This document shows, one piece after another, positions 50,120 to 62,302 of a stretch of DNA of 64,000 nucleotides; the first letter of the stretch is position 1; each line of letters begins with the position of its first letter. The notes under the pieces were generated by a model that was given only the letters and a program-made list of their open reading frames with translations, made no database searches and was not told the DNA's origin. The stretch is from Larimichthys crocea. Lineage: Eukaryota; Chordata; Actinopteri; Sciaenidae. The stretch spans positions 5,050,241 to 5,114,240 of the forward strand of contig NC_040033.1 in NCBI RefSeq assembly GCF_000972845.2, in the 5' to 3' direction. Made by a program: the position numbers and the translations under genes.

Positions 50120-51029
50120 TCTGCTTGTATTTAAAGTTTAAACTCCAACTCAAATCACCTGATTGGCAGGTGGTGCAACTGATCTAGAGCCTTAAGCTTT
50201 AAGTGCACATGGGTAGCAGATTTAAAAAAAAAAAAGAGATTTAAGCTGCTGTTGGATCCGGGTTATTCACACAACTGATCAGCATACAACTTTAAACAAC
50301 TCAGATGCTCACCACCTGGGCTGGGCTCTTCAGGAAGCTGCCTTAATTAGTCAAATTACTGCTACACTGACTCTCCAGTGAGCCTACAGCAAGCTTCTCT
50401 CTTATGCCTCTTGTTTGACACACAAAACATCTTTTTGTCTGTGGGAGCATTAATTATCTAGCCAATTAATCCAAGATAATGACTAACGTCCTCCAACATT
50501 TTGCTTTAGAGCGATGCCTGCTTCGTTGCACTCAGCGTGAGCATGAAGACCTGCTGTGAAATGACCTCCTGCTGTGTTTGTGTGTTCGACCAGCAGGTTG
50601 GCCAACTCTCCCGACTGCTACTGCACATGCTCTGCTCATGCAAGGACAGTGACTGGTACATCAGCTTTCTTGATCACATGCAGACTGTCGCTCAACAACA
50701 GCTGTGATCTCTCGTTAAAGACAGATGGACACAAACTAAAGGGAAGCTTCTTGGTATCGCACTGACTGTGAGCATCATAGTTTTAGTCCATGAACTCCAC
50801 CTGGATCCAACGTTGTGTGAACATGTAAAGAAATTTCAAACTCTGCCCACGTTTTCACCTCTGCACACGTGGTGTGAGGTGGGTGTGACTGTCAGTTTCA
50901 GAGTTCCCCCTCTTAATGTCGAATAATCGAAGAGTATTGAAGGAAATCAACGGTTTCAGACGCCTCTTTCGAAGCATACTCGAGCACTGAATCTGTTTTC
51001 TTCCTGTTTTCGGTCAAACAAAAATCGTT
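50120..51029. other. Non-coding stretch, no gene recognised
   Basis: Unique sequence. The part at 50330-50530 is rich in TTAATTAG, ATTAATTAT and CCAATTAATCC homeodomain-type words and may be a conserved enhancer; that is inference only. Confidence 0.4.
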
Positions 51030-51225
51030 CGTTCGTCTTCTCCAGCTAATCCGTTACCGGGTCGCGGGGGCAGCAGCTTCAGCAGGGAGGCCTAGACTTC
51101 CCTCTCCCCGGCCACTTCGTCCATCTCTTCCAGGGGGACCCCAAGGCGTTCCCAGGCCACCGAGAGACATAGTCCCTCCAGCGTGTCCGAGGCCTCCAGG
51201 AGGCATCCTCACGAGATGGAAAATC
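51030..51225 (-). mobile_element. LINE 3' fragment, minus strand
   Basis: Read on the minus strand, the sequence contains CGGACACGCTGGAGGGACTA, translating RTRWRDYVSR, then a broken continuation and CGACCCGGTAACGGATTAGC. These words are characteristic of the C-terminus and 3' end of a common fish non-LTR retrotransposon. The frame is interrupted and only about 200 bp survive. Confidence 0.65.
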
Positions 51226-53019
51226 TATGTTCAATGTTCTGAAGAGTGAAACGGTCTCAGCTGGTTAAATCTGTTCTGCACTCCTCCGTCATCCAGTCTC
51301 ATGCTTCAGTGTTTCTCACTGGCGTTTTTTCCATTTCTGTCAGACAACTGAAAGTACAATAATATGTATTAATACGGTGCTGCACCAAGATGTCGCTCAA
51401 ATCACTTTGACGTTACGAAGTTGTCTGACATGAGCGATTCCAAATATGTCATTAACTGTTATCGTCAAAGTTACGTGTAACACAATTATTTTCTGAGGTT
51501 GGTTGTTCCCAAACTGTGCGAGAAATCTGACTTCATTTCAAAGCATTTATTGTCTGAAACTTCTTCTTGAATCTCAACATGTCATATTCTGATTTGGTTT
51601 GTGGTAGTGGTGGCATCTGCGACCACACTTTTTTGCATTGCTGACCATGTTTCTCTGACAATTGTCAACTTCAGTGAGGATTACTCATCCATCTTTCATG
51701 GCATCTTATCATTAATGTGGCAGAAAATGACCACTTAGCTTCAGGAACCTCGTTTTGTAACTGATTTACTGGCTTACAGTGGCTATGTGCTGCTCACCTG
51801 TAACCACAGCTGCGAGCTGAACATATGATTGTACATCCATGCCCTCGTTTAGTGTCTGTGAATGATGTCAAAGGGCACGTTGAGCGAGTATTGCGTTCAC
51901 ACTCTGATCATGTAACACACACATGCAATATAAGCACCGAGCCACGTGACGCTTGTTTGTTGTGTCTCTTACCTTTTTGTCCTTTACCCTCATCGTGACG
52001 ACAAAGAAAAATTAGTCTGCTCTTCATCACCTTGTAAAAATAGTTGACCTTTGTGGGTCCTGCCTGAATGTGGACGACCCCTCTCTAGCTCTGCCCTTCC
52101 CCTGCTCCATTGTTGTCTTGCTTATTTACCTTGTAAGGGTCGTAACACACTGTGTGGCTTGGATCCACAGAAATGGAGTGGAAAGAAAAGGTACTTGAGG
52201 CAAAATGTAATGAAAAACAGGCAAGAAGGCTTCCAGGAAAACGCATGTACAAAAGCTTCAGTGCTGCTGGCAAAATATAATTAACTAGAAGGGTGCTTGG
52301 AGAATGAAGACCTCTGCTGAAAGCAACTGTCCAGTGTTTGCACGATATGCAAATCTGCAGTATGTTTGCAATAACTTGCCCCGCGATTCAGATCCACTCC
52401 GAAATGTAATGAGTTCATCCCCCAAGTTTCACAAAACCTGGACCAGGAGTCAGAACCTCGTCGGCAGAGGTGCAAAGCTTCCAGCAGTGGCCCCAGTTCC
52501 TGTATGTTTCATCACACGCGTACATTTTTATAGAATTATTCAGCAAAAAATTCAGATTTCATGTAGAATAACACAGTTGAGAACGAGTTTGGCTCGCGTG
52601 TTTTGATTCTTACCAGCTGTGAAACATCTTGGCAAACAAACACGAACAAGACGAGGCAGGCCGAGCTCAGCTGGACTGACGGATCCCGTGGTGAAAATTG
52701 TCAGACTTAATTGTGCCTTTTCTCGTGTAGAGGATTCTTCTTCACTTCTCAAAGATTTATTTATTTATTTATTTACTATTTATTTATTATAAGTGTGCTC
52801 AGCATGTCTCCTGCTGCTGCTGCTGCTGTTGTTGTTTTTCTTGGCATATTGGAGTCCTCGCTATGGATTTGTATCATACTGTTACATCCCTGGAGGAACA
52901 ATATTAATAAATATCCACATGACAAGCTTTTTTTTTTTTCTGCCTGGAATAACTTGTAAACAAATGCAGTACACCTGCCGCCGTCTGTCAAATAGTTTGA
53001 CGTGTATTGCAGCAACAAA
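51226..53019. other. Non-coding stretch with simple repeats
   Basis: It has an ATTT tetranucleotide run at about 52757-52790 and a short GCT trinucleotide run near 52810-52830. No gene was recognised. Confidence 0.55.
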
Positions 53020-53325
53020 AATATCTAATTTTATTTTTTGTATAGCCCAAAGTCACAAAGTACATTTGTCTCGGAGGGGTTTACAATCTGTACAGGGTCT
53101 GTCCTTAGACCCTCGGTTCGAGTGAGGAAAAACTTGCCCACAAAAACCTTTTAACAGGGAAAAAATGTGGAAGAAACCTCAGGAAGAGCCACAGAGGAGG
53201 GATCCCTCTCTCTGGAGAAATGGCAGCAATATTGACAGTAGTAATATGTGTAGTGGACGTCGTGCAGCCACGATCCATGAGAACCTGCTGGACGAGAGAG
53301 CACAGAAACTTAACATGCAGTAATG
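53020..53325 (+). repeat. Dispersed teleost repeat (about 300 bp, class uncertain)
   Basis: The words TTTGTATAGCCCAAAGTCAC, GGGGTTTACAATCTGTACAG, CTGTCCTTAGACCCTCGGTT, GAAACCTCAGGAAGAGCCAC and GAACCTGCTGGACGAGAGAG occur in order and are recognised as a repeat common in percomorph genomes. It is non-coding. Its mobilising class was not determined. Confidence 0.65.
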
Positions 53326-54059
53326 AGACGTGTGTGTTTACAGATGGTGAGAGAGAGAGAGAGCGCTTCAGTTCATGTTCTGTACTGTGTGGATAAAGTG
53401 AATATGGCTCTGCTGATTTATGCAGGTACACACATCCATGACTCACCTGCCAGACTCTCACACACTCTCATTCCACTCTTCACACAGCTGGGAGAAACGC
53501 CAAAGAAATGACGTGTGCGAGGCGGCAAAGGAAAAGGAAGCAGCTGCAGACAGGAGCTGTTCATTGATTTATTGGAAAGCGGTGATACAGGGAAGGGTAG
53601 CGAGTCCAAACTGAAGGAGTCGGAAATCGATGTTGGAAATGAAAAGTGCACGTAGAAAGGTGCTGGCACGGGTTAGGTTAGGATATCTGCATTTCTCCAG
53701 TGAGTAAGAAGATGCCGGGTAGGGCTGAAATAAAAGTGATAGCAGCCTGTTATACTTTCTTTTAGTCTCCTCTCCAGGCTGAGATTAAGTTCAAACCTGC
53801 TTAGCTTTTAAAACAAGGCCTGTTCCTTAACTGGAGGGGCAGGGAAAGAGGAACTACAGGTTGGGTAACTCATTTGTCATTGTACTAGTTTAATTTTTAC
53901 TTGCTGCTTTTAAAGTAGAAGCAGCATAATTTCAAGAGATGAAAATGGTCAACGTAACTCTGGCACAGGGATGTCACAGAATAAATTCTGGCGTCTGGAA
54001 GGTTGAACTGATCTTTTATGCAGCAGAGGTAGATGAGGTCACATCCAGCCACACACTGG
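53326..54059. other. Non-coding stretch, no gene recognised
   Basis: A short (GA)n run lies at 53349-53362. No exon or element was recognised. Confidence 0.5.
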
Positions 54060-54240
54060 GAAGGACGACAGTGACTCAGGCTCAGGTGTCGTTTGGTAAT
54101 CAGTGTTGCAGGTTCGATTCCCGGCTGCTTCAGTCCAGTTGAAATGCGTTTTGAGCATTTGTCTCCGCCATCAGTGTGTGAATGGGTTAATGTGTTAGTA
54201 GTTAGTGGTCAGTTTATGATGCTGCTTTGACAAACAACAC
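54060..54240 (+). mobile_element. Diverged tRNA-derived SINE
   Basis: A tRNA-like head (GTGACTCAGGCTCAG..GTCGTTTGGTAATCAG) has a strong B box (GGTTCGATTCCCGG). A body follows with GTTTTGAGCATTTG and CCATCAGTGTGTGAATGGG. It is a different SINE subfamily from that at 14697 and more decayed. Confidence 0.7.
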
Positions 54241-54531
54241 AGCCAACTTCAATAGAAACACTGGTGGCATACCAATATTTGAAATATGTTGATTTTGGAA
54301 GCATAAATCTGAGGATTAGGTGCCTGAAAATGGATAAAATTCATTTGAAAATGCGCAACAGATGAACGCCGATGCTGTGTGTTGTCTCTCTTATGTAAAG
54401 CTTTGAATAACAGCCTGTTTAGCTTTGATGAGCTCCACGTTCTCTTCCCATCGAGGGTTAAATGTGAAGGGCCTCAGGAGAGGGGGGGGGCATCTGTTGG
54501 CTTTTTAAACAGCTGCTGCTCAGATGCACGT

Positions 54532-54559
54532 GCACACACACACACACACACACACACAC
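54532..54559. repeat. (CA)n microsatellite
   Basis: An uninterrupted CA dinucleotide run. Confidence 0.95.
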
Positions 54560-55144
54560 CACAGCATCGTCGCTCCAGATGGCAAAGCTTCCTCAAACAT
54601 GGAAAGTTTGCTACACACTAACTAAATTCAGACACACACACACTTACACATTCAGATAAATGTTATTAGAATGGACTTTGTCACGCCGGGCAAACGGCTG
54701 CTCCACTTTCTCGTCCCTTCAGATAGTTTTCACATTCTTTTAATTAAAGCAGACACTAGAAGAAGCAAAATATTACTATTACTGGGTGGGAGCAAGGATC
54801 ATTCCCTAACACACATGTGGCAGTGTTTTAAAAAATATGATTAATATTTAATCAGACGTGCTGCTAGATGCTAGAGATGAGCGGCGGGATGATGAATGAG
54901 TGCTCACGGCGAAGGATGGCAAGATAAACACCACGGCATAGCCAAGGCGACAGCGGGGGGGTGGGGGGAGATCTATCACATCAAGGTTGTCACGACAACC
55001 TGTCGCCGGTCGTAGCCAGGCGACCGCTCCGTGCTGCTCGCCTCGTGGAGAGCCGTGGCCCTCAAGAAAGGTTTACAACTAATCACCAAGTTACACAACG
55101 ACGAGAGGAGGAAACAAAGGGGACAAAACAGGAACACACACTCC

Positions 55145-55146
<2 letters not shown>

Positions 55147-55184
<38 letters not shown>
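55147..55184. repeat. (GT)n microsatellite
   Basis: About 19 uninterrupted GT units. Confidence 0.96.
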
Positions 55185-55185
<1 letters not shown>

Positions 55186-55575
55186 GTTTCAACTCTCAAC
55201 AACCAGATGAATGGTCGCCTCAAAAAATAGGGAACAGAACCAAAATTGCATTTACATAATAATGTCTGCGTGTGGATCGTATAATTGTTTCCAACATACC
55301 TTAATATCTCCGAGTAATTAATAGTAATTTTCATGCAAATTTGGTATGAAATGAGTTCATGGGTTTTTTTGTCTCGGAGCGACCCTGTTCCACAATGATA
55401 AGACAACACTACCCCACCTCCTTTCTGTCGCTGTCTCCACACTTTCTTTTCCTCCCTTGTTCTCGCTAACAGTTTGTCTCCTCGGGGGGGCCGAGAGGAG
55501 CCTTCATGACTGAACTAGAAAGAGAACAGATCCAAAGAAAAGGGAAAAAAACCTACATACGCTAAAAGAATGTGT

Positions 55576-55661
55576 CATTTTTAAATGCTACATCAAATTT
55601 ATGGAGCATATTCTTCAACATTTTTAAATGCTACATCAAATTTATGGAGCATATTCTTCAA
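55576..55661. repeat. 43-bp tandem duplication
   Basis: Two identical copies of a 43-bp unit beginning CATTTTTAAATGCTACATC sit head to tail with no mismatches seen, so the duplication is recent (or an assembly duplication). Confidence 0.93.
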
Positions 55662-57449
55662 CGCAACTGTTATAAAAATTAGGATTATACTGGGGTGCAG
55701 ATGTTTGAACTCTTATAGTGTGTGTGTTTTCTGTCTTTTGCATATTTCGTCCACTCCCCTTATCTGGCCTGTGTTTACTGAGGCTGGCAGGGAGAGATAA
55801 TTAAAAAAATAGTTCAAGGACAAGAGAGAGACAGGTTAAAGGAAGTGTCATTCTGGACAATAAACATAATGTTCACTACTAAGCAGAAAACCAAAAAAGG
55901 AAATTGTCAGTGGGGAGGTGTCCGAGACAGCCCATTTTAAGAAAACTGTATAAGAACCAATGGTTAGAGCTCCTCGAGGAGCCTTTTCTCTGTAACCCCC
56001 TTTTGTGTGTTGCATTGTTAAACGCTCCTTCTTGTACAAGAATAATAAATTCAACTTAAACTTTGATACTTTGAATCAAGTCCTCCTTATTCAAGAGTTT
56101 TTCTTTAAAAATTCTCGTAACAAACTGCAGCAGGAAGAAGACCTAGACATGGATACTTGTGCTTAATTTCCGAAAATTATTAAAAACCCAAGCTACAGTA
56201 TTTAGTTGCGGTTTGATGGGTTTTCATCCCGCAGTGACTTTGCTGTCCTTCCTTTTTAATCCGCTGCCAGAGCAGAAGAGCGACCACATGGTCCTTTAGG
56301 TTTTGATGAGGGCGGCCGATAGACCCGATGCAGAGCATCAAATGATTACAAGCCCACAGAGCGAAAGCAGCGCGTTGGCGTCAGCTGCGGTTTCAGTTCG
56401 CAGGTTGAGTTCAGGCACATTATCGTGTAGCAGGAGGCCTTTGTAGTGTTCAACCTCCAGGTTTTCTACACCTCACCACTCCAGGTCACCAAACATTGTA
56501 GACAGAAGTCAAGTGGCGGAGCGTCTCAAGGTCTTTTGGTCCATGTTTGAACTTGTATTCGTCGACATAATCTCTCTGTTGCGTGGGCATAAAGAACACG
56601 AGGAACTGGACCCCGAATGCAGACAAGAAGGAGGAGGTGCAGATGTAGTATCAATGATTACATAACACATAAGTCAAAGAACTAAAGGTTATGGATGGTC
56701 AGGCAGGCTCAGGTTAAAAGACACAAGCACTAGCTGAGCACTTGACATAGAACAGAGTCAAACTGACCATGAGATAATAAAATACTGATATTAATAAAAT
56801 ACTGATAAACTTCTCAGGAGGGATGTACAAAATAAAAACTGGAAGTACTAACTTCTCTCTCTCAATGTCTCCTGCAGTTTCTGCAGAATCCAGCTCGATG
56901 GTAACCCCCCTGTGGTTTCATGGCATCCCTTTTCCTGAAGTAACACAATCTCTTCCCAAATTCAGCTTCGGTTGGTATCTCTCCAAAATGTGTGGAGGCA
57001 TGCAACACTGCTGAGGTGATTCCTACAGATTCCTATAAAAAATAAACTCATATCACCGAGGAGCTGACTTGAATTCTTGATTATAAGAATGAAACCCCAG
57101 ACATCGAGGGAATAAGTATGAGGGATGGTATCCGTGTGATGCACAGCTGGCACAGAAGAAGCAATAGGCGAGCTTCACTGCTTTGGACGCCCCTAAAAAT
57201 AGAAACTATACAAGATAATAATTACAAGGTAAAGTGACAGTGTTGTGATTAATTGCAGCAGAGTCAGCAAGTCTGTGTTCACAATGAACACCAGACTAAT
57301 ACATGATTAAGTAAAGGTACATCGAGGGATGTTTGTCTGGAACATTGAAGCTACTTTTGTTGAATCGTGTCTCCGTCATTCCTGCACCTGCTTACCTTCT
57401 GATGTCCTCCAGCACCGCCTCAACCCTCCGTCCTGTGATGACAGTAGAC

Positions 57450-57510
57450 AGTAGCTGCTGTTAGCTCAGTTTGTTAGCCAGGCTTGTCCAGACTGTGAGC
57501 TCAGAGCACC
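57450..57510. repeat. Fragment shared with the palindrome arms
   Basis: TTAGCTCAGTTTGTTAGCCA, then GGCTTGTCCAGACTGTGAGC, aligns with 1540-1590 of the left arm (GTCAGCTCAGTTTGTTAGCT, then GGGCTGGTCTGGATTGTGAGC). About 55 bp are alike and the flanks differ, so both are pieces of one dispersed repeat. Confidence 0.7.
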
Positions 57511-58419
57511 GAGGGAAGAGGGAGGAGGGCGAGTCACTGCAGATTGATCCAGGAAGGAAAAACGAGATGTTCTCTTCGCGACAGACGAATGAGGAGCTTT
57601 CGTTTTGCGTGTGATCTTTATCGACCAGAACAACCTGCACAGGAACATCACTGTTTTTCTCCAGACGCAAAGATGATACAGTGCAGCATGATACCATGAT
57701 GATACAGGGAGGCCTAATTTAATATCAAACCACTCATCCCTTCACATCACGTCATATAATCATTGACATGCGCTGGAATATTTCAGTAAATCAAGGCGCT
57801 CTGTGAACTCTGTGTGGCCTGAAGAAGCCTGCTGTGTGTCTGTTCTCACACTCCTCTCCTCCTCCTCATCATCAACTCACCCACTCTCACTCCCCCTCAT
57901 CTTTTTTTTGTCTTCCTTTCCACCAGTGTGTTTCCTCTTTTTACTTTACGATCAGTCACTAGAAATGCGAGCAGGGGTGGACCCCTGCATGGCATCATTC
58001 CAACTGGTACCAATTTTCAGCTTGAATACAAGGTGAACGAAGGAACACCTTTTTTAAGGCGATGCATTACAGATTGTGAGTCACAAGTTTATATATATAT
58101 ATATATTTCTGTCGTCACAGTCTGTTTTTGATCTGGAGATGGTTTCCTGCAAGAGGTCAGAGAAAGCTGAAGTCATTAAATCTCTTGTCTTCTTCAGAGT
58201 TGCAGAGAGCGATGACAGCATTTAGTGTTAAATCTATTCAATATAAAAAAAGACAAATATGCCTGTTAAAAAAGGCCTGATGGTGTAAATGAGGTACAGT
58301 AATTAGTTTGACAGTGTGATCTATTGTTAGTCCTCAACATTAATGAGCATTGACAGCAGTGACATCTACCTCGTCTTCTCCTGTACATCTGCGGCCACAA
58401 GAGGGAGTCTTGGCTCAAG

Positions 58420-58462
<43 letters not shown>

Positions 58463-60749
58463 CAGTGCAGGGGGTATGACTTTGTCAGCAGCTGGAGGTA
58501 GACTGACTCAGATAGTCATCCCTAAATATATCCGTCACACACAAACAGATGAGACACACGCCATCATCTCACATGGATTTGTCTCATGTCGTCTTCATTA
58601 GGTTCTCTTCACTGTCTTCTGCCCGGCAGGAGTCCACAAACAGAAGAAGGCTCTTGATCTTCTCTCTCTCTTTAAAGCATCCACAGGAAACACATCCTCC
58701 AATAACCCGTACCACTACCATTAGTGTCACAGAGTTTTGGCTTATGTTGTATTTTATACTTTCAAAGCAGCAGTGGTGGACTGTAATAAAAAGAGGAAAC
58801 CCTGGATAAAATTAAAATAGTTTTTATGTGAGTATACCTACTGCACCTCTGTAATAAAACACACAGGGAACTGTTATCACATTTTATCTACCACAGCTGC
58901 TTCAAAGCTGTATTTTTTTTAAACATGGGGGCACTTGGCTCTACTTACCGAGACTATGCTGCCCCTCAGTGTCTAACAACAGATGCAAAATGTAGTTTTA
59001 CCTCAAGTTCAGGGTCTTTAAAGAAGCAGCGTGTAGGATTACCTTCAGTGAGTTTGCAGATACTCTTCCACAGTAGCCCACAACAGACAGACATGTTGCA
59101 CCAGTAAGAAAACAGATCAAACAGGAAAATTTATGGTTAAAATGACAGAAGATATAATTTCAGGTTTAATCTGGAGGCACGTTTGTGTTTCCTGGAGGCG
59201 TGCAGTCCACGAGTGAAGGTGAGGCAGGGTGATCTCAACAAGGACTCCACGTTTTATGAGCTTCCTGACCATAAATCTTTGAACTTAGACCTGCTCTTCT
59301 TCTCCATCGATCTCATATTTCCCCCCGGGTTGAGAAGTAACTGTTACTGTGTGAGGCACATTTTAACTTATGTGTTTGCTCTTTGCACTTTTACTGTTGT
59401 TGATGTTTTTCTGGTGACACTTAGACGATGCACAGTGTCATACTTTATATAGTTTCCTTGTTAATGTACTAATTCATGTGTGCATTAACACTAACTCTTG
59501 TTTATGGAATTAGTGGTGAAGGAAGTATTCAGCTCTGTTAGTGAAGTAAAAGTACTAATATTGCTCTATGTAAATGTACTTAATGAGAATACTTGTAGTT
59601 GTATCATTTTGGTCATCCTAGAATAAGCCCGTCAAGAGTTTTTATGTGATGCCTGAAAGGGGAAAGCGTTGATCCATAACAGTGTCGACATCTCTAACGT
59701 CCTCTGATTTTCTTCCTATAAACTCTTCACTTCAAACTCTTTCCTTCAAAGTGCATGTTGGTTCAACTTTTTATTAAACTGAAGGAAAGTTGGAACTTTC
59801 TTATCTTTTAGTTTTAGAAGGTCGTTTTCTGTCGGATTTGACATTTTTGAACGTCTGCATCGCCGCCGCCTCAAAGATTGGGGTTGGCATTTCCAGATCT
59901 GCACCGCCTCTATTTGAGATAATAGATTAGACAACTCACCTTCTACTTCCTCTTGTTTTGTTTTTAGATTCAGAATAAGTATTAAATAGTTTTAATGTCA
60001 GTTAAATAAAATATTTAGCTTTCAGTTATCTATCTTCAGTTATGTCCCTTGCTTGTAATATTACAGTACAATTAAGTAAAAGTTGATCAGATACTGATAC
60101 ATTTTTCACACTTTGTACAGTTCACTGGAGATGGGCGTATCATCCGCAAGAGTTGCTTAAATCATACTTAATGCGGAGACGAATGCAGGCTGCCCTTTAC
60201 TCCTGATCCTCAGTTAAATGACACAATTAAAGTCAGACAAAAAGATCATAACCTCTCTGAAACACTAACCACACCTGGACCCGCTCACCACATCTCTTGA
60301 CATCAGAAGCCGCAATCACTGTGACAGTGGTGGTAGAGGTGGCTGGTCTCTGAAGTTCTCTGCCACTGTTTGAGCTTCCTCCAGACTTCTGAATGTTGCT
60401 CTTAATGTGTCTGAGATGGATGAAGTCAAGCCTCTGCTCATCAGGCTGTGTGTATTTGAAGCTCAAGAGAACCAGCAGGGTAAAAGACGAAGTCAGAGGG
60501 GCAGGGAAACCCCTCTGCTCATTGTTTGACTTTGCGGTCAACCTGAAAATGAACTTGTTTGTTCTTCTGGTATCACACTGAGGACTTGGAGAGACCTTAA
60601 GAATGAATCATGAGTCAAAGAAGGTTTGCATTCATCCTCAAAGCAAAAACACGTTCATAGCTTTTGTTAGTTGTCACATATAACTATTGTAGATGAGTCA
60701 AGTCTTTCAGGTTCAGTCAAATGTTAAAATTCAGGAATTTAAATGCAAA
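57511..60749. other. Non-coding stretch with a (TG)n run
   Basis: It has (TG)n at 58422-58461, a short (TA)n run at about 58090-58108, and near 59017-59040 a piece (TCTTTAAAGAAGCAGCGTGT) of the miniature element type seen at 39547. No gene was recognised. Confidence 0.55.
58422..58461. repeat. (TG)n microsatellite
   Basis: About 20 uninterrupted TG units. Confidence 0.96.
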
Positions 60750-60767
60750 AACAGCTTTTTAGAGCTT

Positions 60768-60773
60768 TTTATT
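60768..60773 (-). promoter_or_regulatory. Polyadenylation signal AATAAA for actinodin
   Basis: The minus strand reads CTAATAAAAAG here, about 440 bp after the stop codon, and is the first canonical signal noticed downstream of the gene. Confidence 0.55.
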
Positions 60774-61176
60774 AGAACATTCAAAATGAAAAAAAAAAAA
60801 TCTTTACATAATCCATCACTGACAAAAAAGCAACAAACAAATCTGAGATGCATAGAAACAGAAGCAAAGCCGAGCGTTAAGAAGTCATTACACATTCGAG
60901 TGGTTTGAGGAGAAACAAGACTGGAAAGCAATAGGCCAAAGCAACAGGTCTAAAGCAGCTACAGGGATGAAAACGTCGCTGGAACACCCTCGGCTTTCTG
61001 AGCGTGCTCCTACAGCTGGAAGCTATGTGTGAAAGTACGTGCATGTACTCGCTCATTGGGTCCATAGACTTCTCAAGTCCCATATCTGGTCCTGGTAGGA
61101 CTTACTGCGCATGAGGCGGTCAAGGGCTAAGCTACAAGAACGCACGGGACTGTGTATTCATGTCCATCTGCATGCA

Positions 61177-61199
61177 TGTGTGTGTGTGTGTGTGTGTGT
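61177..61199. repeat. (TG)n microsatellite in the actinodin 3' UTR
   Basis: About 11 TG units just downstream of the actinodin stop. Confidence 0.95.
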
Positions 61200-61207
61200 T
61201 GGCATGT

Positions 61208-62302
61208 TTATTTCTTGCGGTAGTCATCTGCATAGCCTCTGTGATCCTCCTGATCCGGGTATTGGTCTCCGTAACGCCTCAGTATGTCCTGGAGGCTGGG
61301 CATACCTTGTGAGTAGGGGATGTGAGGCTCCTCTTGGCCGCTCTGGTAGGGCTCTGCCTCGTACTGGTCTTGTTCCTGCTGCTCTGGATGCTGCTCGCTC
61401 TCCGCTGCCCTCTGGTTGTGGTCCTCCTCAGCGTAACGCTCAGGCTGGGCCTCGGCGCGGGTCTGCTCGGGCTCATAGCGACGCAGGCGGCAGTCGGGGT
61501 CATGTTCAGGGTCGCAGTGTGGGTTGGCCGGCTCGAGGACTCCATTTCGGGTGCCGTCAGCGTTCAGGTGAGGCTCGTAGGCTTCGGCGTTGTAAGGAAC
61601 GCGACGATGAGCTCCAGAGCGAGGCTGGGGCTTGTTCACTGGTTTGCATTCTGGATCATAACCCATGTAGCAGTCGTAGCCCTCCTCGGTTTTACCTGGG
61701 ACCCCCAGAGGGTGGCGCTCCTCCTGGGGTGGCTCTTCATAATTGGGATTGGCATAAGGGTACTGCTGCCTGGGAGTGGGAGGACCATGACGATGCATGG
61801 CAGCTGCCGCCTCACGGATTGCAGCGAAAGGATCGTTGGGGTTCAACTCTGGAGCAGCCTCCATGCGTGGAGCATATTGGTCCTGACCTTGAGCCTGGGA
61901 CATGAATCGGCGCAGCATGGCATATGGGTCATTAGCAGGAGGAGAAGCTGGGGCCTGGCGGTACATAGCATAGGGATCAGTAACTCTGTTAGCATGAGCA
62001 TTCCTAAACATGGCATAGGGGTCGTTGTTCTGCTCAGCGGGACGAGGATCTCTAAACATGGCATAAGGGTCGTTGTTCTGCTCAGAAGGACGAGGATCTC
62101 TAAACATGGCATAGGGGTCGTTGTTCTGCTCAGCAGGACGAGGAGCAGCACGAATGGCAGCAGCCTCCTCATTTTCCTCGTTTCTGTATGTCTCGGGGGG
62201 AGTAGCAAACTTGGTAGCAGTGAGAGGGTTGCAGCCTTCTTCATACAGAGGGTTGCAGGATCCAGGGCCAGCAGGGGCAGGCGGGTTAGGGGCACGAGGT
62301 GC
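61208..62302 (-). CDS. and: Actinodin terminal exon
   Basis: This large last exon (365 codons with the stop) starts APRAPNPPAPAGPGSCNP after acceptor TTCCTCTAG. It contains CNPLYEEGCNP, five DPYAM(F/Y/L)R repeats, CYMGYDPECKP, CDPEHDPDCRLRRYEPEQ, and a highly polar Glu/Gln/Tyr-rich end finishing HRGYADDYRKK. Open frames on the opposite strand are composition shadows. Confidence 0.93.
   Translation of the reverse strand, partial: APRAPNPPAPAGPGSCNPLYEEGCNPLTATKFATPPETYRNEENEEAAAIRAAPRPAEQNNDPYAMFRDPRPSEQNNDPYAMFRDPRPAEQNNDPYAMFRNAHANRVTDPYAMYRQAPASPPANDPYAMLRRFMSQAQGQDQYAPRMEAAPELNPNDPFAAIREAAAAMHRHGPPTPRQQYPYANPNYEEPPQEERHPLGVPGKTEEGYDCYMGYDPECKPVNKPQPRSGAHRRVPYNAEAYEPHLNADGTRNGVLEPANPHCDPEHDPDCRLRRYEPEQTRAEAQPERYAEEDHNQRAAESEQHPEQQEQDQYEAEPYQSGQEEPHIPYSQGMPSLQDILRRYGDQYPDQEDHRGYADDYRKK

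Larger units (their letters stand above)
54241..57449. other. Non-coding stretch with microsatellites
   Basis: It holds (CA)n at 54532-54559, (GT)n at 55147-55184 and a 43-bp tandem duplication at 55576-55661. Near 56590-56640, GGACCCCGAATGCAGACAAG on the plus strand resembles the reversed U5 end of a fish LTR, too short to call. No gene was recognised. Confidence 0.55.
60750..61207 (-). other. and: Actinodin 3' UTR (inferred)
   Basis: This is the stretch downstream of the actinodin stop on the minus strand, up to the AATAAA at 60768-60773. It includes a (TG)n run at 61177-61199 about 10-30 bp past the stop codon. The end point is inferred from the polyadenylation signal only. Confidence 0.55.
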
